Assembly: GCA_031271075.1 (NCBI GenBank)
Contig: JAISWN010000076.1
Location: 1 to 11,333, forward strand
Length of the DNA: 11,333 nucleotides
From: Treponema sp.
GTDB taxonomy: Bacteria > Spirochaetota > Spirochaetia > Treponematales > Breznakiellaceae
Reading direction: 5' to 3'
Each line of letters starts with the position of its first letter. Position 1 is the first letter of the stretch. Positions 5,301 to 11,333 of this stretch are shown piece by piece. The position numbers and the translations under genes are program-made. Under the pieces are notes generated by a model. It was not told the origin of the DNA and did not search any database. It saw nothing but the letters and a program-made list of their open reading frames with translations.

Positions 5301-8300
5301 ATGATATGTAAACCCTTTATCCCAGCCCTTTTGCTCTTTCTGCTTCCCCTGGCGGCGGGGGCGCAGACCACATATACCTGGGTTGGTGTGACTGGGGACT
5401 GGCATGATCCTAATAACTGGGAAGACGGGACCCATCAGCCACCGGCCGGCGATTTTCCCGGAAATACCGGCATTGACGATGAGGTGATCATTTCTGCTTC
5501 ACACAACCCGTCGCAGTATCCTGTTTTGACTGCAAAGCTAAATCAGCCTGTTGGTTCTCTTGCTATCCAATCTCCGGGAATCCTGACTCTTGGTTCCAGT
5601 GTTACTTTAACCGTTAGCGGTACTGTTTTGGTTAATGGCACCCTTGATTTGGGTGACGGGACGCTTGCTTCCGGGGAGCTCACGAGCGGGGGAACTGTTT
5701 CTTCAAGCGGGGGCAGCATAAGCAGCGTTGGGAACTTCAGCCAGGCCGGGGGCAGTATTATAGGCAGTATTACTATTGATGCCGGCGGGGATGTAACCCA
5801 AAAGGGCGGCATTGTAAGCGGTAGTATTACGATTTCCGCCGGCGGCTCAGTGGGCATCGATCTGGGGCAGTCTAATGCCTTGACATCCGCGGATCTGACG
5901 GCGCATAACGGTAGTATAGCGTTTAACAACGCATCCGGGGGAGGGCTTTCGCTTACGGCGAGCGCCGCCGCCGCCGGGGGGGCTGTAAATGTTACGGAAA
6001 GCGGGAATCTCACCATAGGGGCGGGGGGGATTAAGGCAGGAGGGGGAATTACCCTTGCCGCGAGCGGCGATCTTGTCGTTACTGACGGGGTAAGCTCAAC
6101 GGGGGGCAAGGTGGAATTTACCGGGGCCGGGATTACCCTGGGGGCCGGTGTAAGCGGGGCCGGGGATATTAGGTTTAACAATCCGGTTACTCTTTCCGCG
6201 GACCTTACGGTAAGTTCCGGCGGCGGGAATGTAACATTTACCAGCACTGTTGACGGGGCTCATGATTTGACGATAAACCAGGCCGATAATGTAACTTTTG
6301 GCGGAAACGCGGGGAGTAGCGCGTCTCTTGGCGATCTTTCCATAACCGCCGCCGATTTTGATATTCTATCGCCGGCAGCGGAGTTGAAGGCTGCAAATAT
6401 TTCCCTTACCGGAACAGGGGATCTGACTATTGGGAACGTGCCTGGTGATGAAATAAGCGCCGTGGAATTGTCAAAGCTTATTGCCGCTTCAAGGCTCCAA
6501 ATTGAGGCGGATTCCTCCCATGCGCTTGCCGTTGAAGTTACTATCACTGCTTCCGTGCCGGAACTGACACTGGCCGCCGGCAAGGAGATAAATCTGGGCT
6601 TTGGTATAACAAACGGCGGCGGGAAAATAACCCTGGACGGCGCGGTAAGCTTGGGCGCTGATGTGACCCTGGATACATCCGCCGGAGCCGGAGATATTGA
6701 GTTTACCGGCCCCCTTAAGGGAAATAAAAATCTGGCCTTGAAAGCCGGAACCGGCGGCATAAACTTTGCCGGAGCGGTTGGCGGAACAAGCCCGGCCGAT
6801 GCCATCGGCGGCGGAACCGGGGCGGCGATAAGCATAGAAAGCGCCTACAATACCGGAAAGGTGAATTTTGCCGGTACTTTGATGACGAATAGTGTTATTA
6901 CCATCGGAACGGAAGTGGAATTCGGCGGCAGTGTTACTATAGGCGGGAACGGCGGTCCTCAAAGCCACATCAAGGGCCCGGCGACAATACGCGGTGCGGC
7001 CCTAAGCTCCGGGAATACATTGGTCTTCGGGGATTCTCCAACGGATCTCACGGACGCGGTAACCCTGGGCAGCACCGGCCCGGTAACGGTAGAGGTAACC
7101 GGACCCGGCGGGGATTTGGAATTCTGGGGAGCCCTGGGAGGAACCCAGGGTTTTACCGTCCGGGCGGCCGGGACGCTGACTTTTCACGATGATGTGGCGG
7201 CCGGCGCCCTGACAGTAGAAGCGGGCGGCCTGATTCTGGATGGCACGGCCGATCTTTCAACAAAATCGAACGGCAATATAACAATAATTGCGGATGCTAT
7301 TACGAATAATTCTAACAGCATCAACGCGGGAACAGGGGCAGTCCGGTTTAGCCCCTTAACCGTAACTAAAACGATTGCCTACGGCCCCTCTTCCGGCGGA
7401 ACCGTTTTGGGGATCTCTATAGATGTTTGGTATTCATCATCCTGGAGCGATATTACTGCCGGTTTGTATCTCATCGGCAGGGATACGCATCAGGGAAATA
7501 TTTATCTCGACAATGTGGGTACGACACCAATAGAACTGACGGCTGACAACGGGGCGGGAACGGGGGCATCAGGAACTATCACCGTTATTGGAACTTACAA
7601 GTCTCTGGACAAGCCTCTCCAGCTCAAGCCGGGAAGCGGCGGCTTAGTGCTTCATGACGCGGTTACTATAGATCTGGGAGACGCGGAATTTGTCTGTAAC
7701 GCAAATGCCGCCCTTGAGGGGAACGGGGATTCTTCGGTAAGCGCCAGGGGGGGGATTACTATCGGAAGCGTTGTTGAAGGGGCAGCTTCCGGCGCCAACG
7801 GCATTACCCTTGACGCCGGGACGGGCGGTAGCGTTACCTTAAACGGGAATATGGGGGATCCGGTAGTCAGGCTGGGAGCGGTAAACGTTACCGGATCGGC
7901 GGTAGGTTTGAAGGGTGTATATTCCGGGGCAGCGGTAACGGTAAGTAACAGCGGGGTTCTTACACTGAACGCCGAGGTAGAAGGAGACGGCGGGTTTACC
8001 CAGATCGGGGGCGGGGTAACCCTTGCCGATGATGCCGCGCTGAGTACAGTAGCAGGCGGCATCGCCCTTGCGGGATCGGTAAGCGGCCTGGGGAAGAATC
8101 TTACCCTTACTGCGGGGACGGGGAGTATCACCCTGGACGGAGCCCTGGGGGGCAGCGGCGCCGGACTGGGGGAAGTGAGTATAAGCGGCGGCGGGACAAG
8201 CCTGAAAGGAAACATCTATACTAACAATAAGGATATTACGGTTACCGGGAGTCTGACCTTAGCCTCCGGAGCCGGGGGGGTAATTCTGAACACCGGCACA

Positions 8301-11135
8301 GGCATTGGCGGTATCACCCTTGGGGGGCCGGTGAGCGGGGCCGGTGAGCCTCCTCTTACCCTTACTGTGGGGATGGGGGATATCGATCTGGCCGGAGACC
8401 TGGGGAGTACCGGCGTGAGGCTGGGGGAAGTGAGTATAAGCGGCGGCGGGACAAGCCTGAAAGGAAACATCTATACTAACAATAAGGATATTACGGTTGC
8501 CGGGAGTCTGGTTTTAGCCTCCGGAGCCGGGGGGGTAACTCTGGACACCGGCACAGGCATAGGCGGTATCACCCTTGGGGGGCCGGTGAGCGGGGCGGGG
8601 GAGGATCTTACCCTTGAGGCCGGAACAGGGGGCATCACCCTGAACGGAGACCTGGGGGACAATACCGGCAGACTTGGGACAGCGGACATACGGGGCGGCG
8701 CCGTTACCCTGGGGGCGGATGTAAGCACGGAGGGAGATATTACATTTGCCACCGCGCCTGATGGTGTTATTTTGGCAGGAAATTCCACAGTAAGTTCCGC
8801 CGGCGGAAATGTCTGGTTTAACAGTAATGTAAAGATCCCGCAAGGCTTCGCCATGACGGCAGACTGCCCCGCGGGCAAGACTGTTTCTATTGCGGGGAAT
8901 GTGGAGCTTTACGGCAGGCTGGATGCCGGTCCCTATCAAAACAGCGATGTTACCATTACTGTCGGGGGCAACTGGAAACAGACAGATGTCTCGGGAAACG
9001 GCGTTTTTAACCCTCACAGCGGAACGGTTGCATTTACCGGCACCGACGTGGAAATTGACGGCGTTACTACCACCTGGTATAACCTTGGTTTCACCAATCC
9101 CGCCGGCGCGACGATCAAATTCCGCAATTATCCCTATCCCGCTTACACGACCGCCCCTTCCGGGCATCGCATAGGCGGTGTTTTCAGTATAGTAAACGGG
9201 GCGGCCGGCAGACTGACCCGCCTTGATTCTTCGCAGACTTTCCCGCCAGGCGAATTATCGCGGAATGATCTTTATGATTATCTTAGCGCCAACCGCGCCG
9301 ATAGATTCTGGAATCTCTTTTACGATCCCGGTAAGAACACTGTTTTTGATGCCCTAAAAGATACGGAAATAGAATGGTGCTGGCTGCGGCCCACGATTTC
9401 CAAAGACATGAAAATACCCCGCATCGGTGATTGGATATCCTCTTATGTGATTAGTTCCCTCAACAACGTTGGCTGGTCAGCCCCCTACCTTGTCTACAGT
9501 TTTACTGAGGACTGGGATTACAACGGCAGAATCGACCATATCCGGGTTCAGGCCGGGGCGCCTATGAACCGGGACATTGCCGATTTTCGCGCCAATGTGG
9601 CCGGTTATAATGTTACGGGCTACGAACTCCATCCCGGTACTGAGCCTTTTTCCCGGTATTTGTTTTATATCAAACTTGAGGAAAAGGATTTCCCCGATAC
9701 GGGTGAAAGACCCCTGGTGCTGGATATTACCGGAGTTAAAGACATCTCCGGCAGGCCCTTTAACCTGCTGGATTCGGCCAAGACGCCGATTGATACCGCC
9801 CCGCCCCAGGTTGTTTATTCCCTGGCCCTGCCCGGCGGGAACGAGCTGTTTATCCGAATGAGCGAACCAGTGGAATTTGCCGCCGGTTTTGAGGCGGCCC
9901 TGTTGATCAACGGGACCGGGGGAGCCTCCGTTGTTCCGGTTACAAGCCTATCAGGCAAATATTCCGAGTTTAAAATTACAGCCCCCTCCCCGTTGACGGC
10001 GGAGGATATCGCCGCGGAGAAGAACATAGAATTCGCGGCCTCTTCCCCGGGGTATTTTTATGATCCTCCTGTTTCGTTTATCTATCCCCCCCGCATAGGA
10101 TCGAGCCAGTTTCCGGGCTGTTACCTTATTTGGCCGAAGGACAGAAAATATGAATACGGCCGAAGCGGGGGCTATGAAGACATAGCGCCGCCCTGGACGG
10201 GAGCTCCGGAGACAAAGATTACCCGAAACTACAACATGAACAACGATACAAGCTACGACTATGTCTACCGCCTTTCGGATCTGCTCCTTGCCCCGCCGCA
10301 GGCAAGCGCCGGAGATCCCTTCTTCGCCCTGCCTGTGTTTGCCCACGATCTAACCGGCGCGGCGAACACGGATCCCCGGACCAGGATCTTTGAATTCGAC
10401 GGTTCCGGGGAGCTTATGGATATGGATGTAACCGTCCAGGCAAAGCTGAGCGACGCCGCCTGGGCGGCCGGCATCAGGGGGCTTGAACTCCGCTATAGCA
10501 CGGATAAAAGGATACCGGAAGAATTCCGCTCCAAGGAGGCGTTTCACGGCACGGAAGGACTCTGGCTTCCCGACGGAAACAGTTCCGTTGATAAGACCGC
10601 CCTGGTTCCCCGCCCCTATAAGGCGGGAAGTTCCGTGGGCGTTCCCGCGCCGGGTAACAGGCTTTACAATTTTACTATTCCCGGCTCAAACCTGCTAAGC
10701 TACACAAATGTTGAATTTTATCTCACCGCCAAAAAAGGCGGTTCCAGGGATCTGATTATCGCCCGGCTGGATGCCAAAGACGGCGCTTCCCTTCCCTGGT
10801 ACAGGCGGATAAAGCCCTTCTCCTTCAGGCTGAGGGAAATGGTTTCTCAGCGCGGCGGCGCTACTATTCTTAACAACGTTATTAACCCGGATCGGGGGGA
10901 CAGGGCGGTTCTCCACTACCTCCTTGCCCGGGGCGGCCGGGTAACCATCCAGGTTTTTACCCTGGACGGAAACCTGGTTAAGGTTCTGGAACGATCCTCC
11001 AAGGGCGCGGGGGAATACGCCGTCTCCTGGGACGGCAGGAACAAGGGCGGCCGCGTGGTGGCCCGGGGGCTCTACTTTATCCGGATCGTCGGGCCGGATA
11101 TAGACGAAATACGCAAGGTAATGGTGGTAAAATAG
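5301..11135 (+). CDS. Giant secreted beta-helix surface protein, FlgD-like C-terminus
   Basis: This 1944-residue protein is predicted to be exported and surface-associated. Residues 1-21 form a signal peptide with an AGA cleavage site before Q22; C3 is not in a lipobox. Residues 25-40 hold a YTWVG...DWHDPNNW motif typical of large adhesin-like proteins. Residues about 70-1175 are Gly/Thr/Ser/Val-rich repeats (LTLTAGTG-ITL-G, GGITLGGPVSGAG) of filamentous-haemagglutinin-like beta-helix type, interrupted near 690-770 by a less repetitive, Trp/Tyr-containing stretch. Residues about 1224-1275 contain a FNPHSGTVAFTGT...TTWYNLGF module. Residues 1404-1412 (DWDYNGRID) resemble a calcium-binding DxDxNGxxD loop, and an Ig-like DTAPP...SEPV region begins near 1498. 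Residues about 1846-1944 are a FlgD-type Ig domain (GEYAVSWDGRNKGG, then GLYFIRI, ending KVMVVK). No two-partner-secretion domain or autotransporter barrel is seen. An in-frame TAG at 5286 fixes the ATG at 5301. Adhesion or envelope structure is inference. Confidence 0.93.
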   Translation: MICKPFIPALLLFLLPLAAGAQTTYTWVGVTGDWHDPNNWEDGTHQPPAGDFPGNTGIDDEVIISASHNPSQYPVLTAKLNQPVGSLAIQSPGILTLGSSVTLTVSGTVLVNGTLDLGDGTLASGELTSGGTVSSSGGSISSVGNFSQAGGSIIGSITIDAGGDVTQKGGIVSGSITISAGGSVGIDLGQSNALTSADLTAHNGSIAFNNASGGGLSLTASAAAAGGAVNVTESGNLTIGAGGIKAGGGITLAASGDLVVTDGVSSTGGKVEFTGAGITLGAGVSGAGDIRFNNPVTLSADLTVSSGGGNVTFTSTVDGAHDLTINQADNVTFGGNAGSSASLGDLSITAADFDILSPAAELKAANISLTGTGDLTIGNVPGDEISAVELSKLIAASRLQIEADSSHALAVEVTITASVPELTLAAGKEINLGFGITNGGGKITLDGAVSLGADVTLDTSAGAGDIEFTGPLKGNKNLALKAGTGGINFAGAVGGTSPADAIGGGTGAAISIESAYNTGKVNFAGTLMTNSVITIGTEVEFGGSVTIGGNGGPQSHIKGPATIRGAALSSGNTLVFGDSPTDLTDAVTLGSTGPVTVEVTGPGGDLEFWGALGGTQGFTVRAAGTLTFHDDVAAGALTVEAGGLILDGTADLSTKSNGNITIIADAITNNSNSINAGTGAVRFSPLTVTKTIAYGPSSGGTVLGISIDVWYSSSWSDITAGLYLIGRDTHQGNIYLDNVGTTPIELTADNGAGTGASGTITVIGTYKSLDKPLQLKPGSGGLVLHDAVTIDLGDAEFVCNANAALEGNGDSSVSARGGITIGSVVEGAASGANGITLDAGTGGSVTLNGNMGDPVVRLGAVNVTGSAVGLKGVYSGAAVTVSNSGVLTLNAEVEGDGGFTQIGGGVTLADDAALSTVAGGIALAGSVSGLGKNLTLTAGTGSITLDGALGGSGAGLGEVSISGGGTSLKGNIYTNNKDITVTGSLTLASGAGGVILNTGTGIGGITLGGPVSGAGEPPLTLTVGMGDIDLAGDLGSTGVRLGEVSISGGGTSLKGNIYTNNKDITVAGSLVLASGAGGVTLDTGTGIGGITLGGPVSGAGEDLTLEAGTGGITLNGDLGDNTGRLGTADIRGGAVTLGADVSTEGDITFATAPDGVILAGNSTVSSAGGNVWFNSNVKIPQGFAMTADCPAGKTVSIAGNVELYGRLDAGPYQNSDVTITVGGNWKQTDVSGNGVFNPHSGTVAFTGTDVEIDGVTTTWYNLGFTNPAGATIKFRNYPYPAYTTAPSGHRIGGVFSIVNGAAGRLTRLDSSQTFPPGELSRNDLYDYLSANRADRFWNLFYDPGKNTVFDALKDTEIEWCWLRPTISKDMKIPRIGDWISSYVISSLNNVGWSAPYLVYSFTEDWDYNGRIDHIRVQAGAPMNRDIADFRANVAGYNVTGYELHPGTEPFSRYLFYIKLEEKDFPDTGERPLVLDITGVKDISGRPFNLLDSAKTPIDTAPPQVVYSLALPGGNELFIRMSEPVEFAAGFEAALLINGTGGASVVPVTSLSGKYSEFKITAPSPLTAEDIAAEKNIEFAASSPGYFYDPPVSFIYPPRIGSSQFPGCYLIWPKDRKYEYGRSGGYEDIAPPWTGAPETKITRNYNMNNDTSYDYVYRLSDLLLAPPQASAGDPFFALPVFAHDLTGAANTDPRTRIFEFDGSGELMDMDVTVQAKLSDAAWAAGIRGLELRYSTDKRIPEEFRSKEAFHGTEGLWLPDGNSSVDKTALVPRPYKAGSSVGVPAPGNRLYNFTIPGSNLLSYTNVEFYLTAKKGGSRDLIIARLDAKDGASLPWYRRIKPFSFRLREMVSQRGGATILNNVINPDRGDRAVLHYLLARGGRVTIQVFTLDGNLVKVLERSSKGAGEYAVSWDGRNKGGRVVARGLYFIRIVGPDIDEIRKVMVVK
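7747..7754 (+). repeat. G8 homopolymer tract within the surface-protein gene
   Basis: Eight consecutive G residues encode Arg-Gly-Gly at about residues 815-818. Further G7 tracts lie at 5976-5982 (directly after four GCC units), 6023-6029, 8274-8280 and 8529-8535. Gain or loss of one base would shift the frame and truncate the 1944-residue product. Gly codons in GC-rich DNA also create G runs by chance, so a switching role is only a possibility. Confidence 0.6.
8166..8672 (+). repeat. In-frame tandem duplication, units of 255 and 252 bp
   Basis: Two adjacent units inside the beta-helix gene, 8166-8420 (85 codons, residues 956-1040) and 8421-8672 (84 codons, residues 1041-1124), each begin LGEVSISGGGTSLKG. 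The first 78 nt are identical between units. Over the first 176 nt I count 7 mismatches (8244; three around 8254-8256; and one each in the later VILNTGTGIGG-type stretch). After that the units diverge (GAGEPP versus GAGED). More diverged copies with the same layout flank them on both sides. This indicates recent duplication within an older repeat array. Confidence 0.9.
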
Positions 11136-11186
11136 CAGAGGCTAATTCAAATACTGCCGTACCGCAGAATCCTGACCGGCAAATAG

Positions 11187-11204
11187 GGAAGCGCCCTGTC
11201 TTCC
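11187..11204 (+). other. Hairpin downstream of the giant gene
   Basis: GGAAG (11187-11191) pairs with CTTCC (11200-11204) around an 8-nt loop, about 50 nt after the stop codon. No T-run follows, so it is not a typical intrinsic terminator. Confidence 0.3.
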
Positions 11205-11237
11205 TAGTATCCCAACAACTATGAAAGTGCGGCTTTG

Positions 11238-11333
11238 TTTCCCAGCGGGAAAACGCAAGGCTTGGCAGAGCGCAAGGGATAGAAGCGGAAATCCCGCAGA
11301 CCCCCCACAGGGGGTCGAGGAATTGAAGCGGAT
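11238..11333. repeat. Hairpin-rich structured non-coding element, open at window edge
   Basis: Three perfect stems lie in succession. TTTCCC/GGGAAA sits at 11238-11243/11247-11252 with an AGC loop. GGGAT/ATCCC sits at 11276-11280/11291-11295. GACCCCC/GGGGGTC sits at 11299-11305/11310-11316 with a CACA loop. The loop of the second stem contains AGAAGCGGA, and nearly the same string (TGAAGCGGA) recurs at 11324-11332, after the third stem, as if another arm continues past the window. No ORF or protein remnant is visible on either strand in 11136-11333. I have an impression of similar GAAGCGGA-containing text recurring in spirochaete intergenic DNA, but cannot confirm it. It could be a dispersed repeat or a structured RNA. 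Confidence 0.5.

Noticed and set aside
8166..8672. CRISPR-like regular repeats
   Set aside because: The repeats are 255-bp coding units that keep the frame, without short identical repeats separated by unique spacers.
5543..8878. Long open minus-strand frames opposite the beta-helix region
   Set aside because: Their translations are Pro/Ala/Val/Ser-rich mirror images of glycine/threonine/valine repeat codons, lack ribosome binding sites, and repeat exactly where the sense repeats do. They are shadows of the real gene.
10086..10092. C7 tract as an additional phase-variable site
   Set aside because: A single short run in the non-repetitive part; not enough alone to suggest switching.
11136..11237. 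Possible tRNA or partial gene after the giant gene
   Set aside because: No cloverleaf, T-loop motif or open frame of useful length was found on either strand.

Overview
The window reads as a piece of a moderately GC-rich spirochaete chromosome, most likely a Treponema-type bacterium. This rests on gene order and style: a spirochaete-like hypothetical gene, a membrane-anchored PilZ protein, a small conserved protein, tsaE, tsaB and an HD-GYP phosphodiesterase in one block, followed by a very large secreted beta-helix protein with a FlgD-like C-terminus. I recall a similar order downstream of fliD in Treponema, but this is memory and was not checked. Genus-level assignment is inference.

Region 1 (1-4487) is one tightly spaced, co-directional block on the + strand. 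It holds a 5'-truncated hypothetical protein, a PilZ-domain c-di-GMP receptor with one membrane segment, an 87-residue unknown protein, TsaE (GTG start), TsaB (GTG start, 4-nt overlap with tsaE) and a PAS/HD-GYP protein. TsaE and TsaB belong to the tRNA t6A (N6-threonylcarbamoyladenosine) pathway. PilZ and HD-GYP would be reader and eraser of c-di-GMP, so two signalling genes flank two housekeeping tRNA-modification genes.

Region 2 (4488-5300) has no full-sized gene and looks like a decay and insertion zone. It contains a start-less minus-strand fragment that I recognise as a DUF1186-type protein, a run of closely packed inverted repeats (4751-4900), and two very small + strand ORFs joined by an ATGA overlap. 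The second of these has a near-perfect Shine-Dalgarno sequence.

Region 3 (5301-11135) is a single 1944-residue gene. It encodes a signal peptide, a W-rich N-terminal motif, about 1100 residues of glycine-rich filamentous-haemagglutinin-like beta-helix repeats (including a recent 255-bp tandem duplication and several G7-G8 tracts), Ig-like regions with a calcium-loop-like DxDxNGxxD motif, and a FlgD-like Ig domain at the C-terminus. It is a candidate surface adhesin or structural protein. It has no visible two-partner-secretion domain or autotransporter barrel.

Region 4 (11136-11333) is non-coding and rich in perfect hairpins, and probably continues beyond the window as a structured repeat. 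I saw no CRISPR array, tRNA, rRNA, transposase or replication origin. The strongest candidates for something undescribed are the surface protein with its repeats and G-tracts, and the structured intergenic elements.
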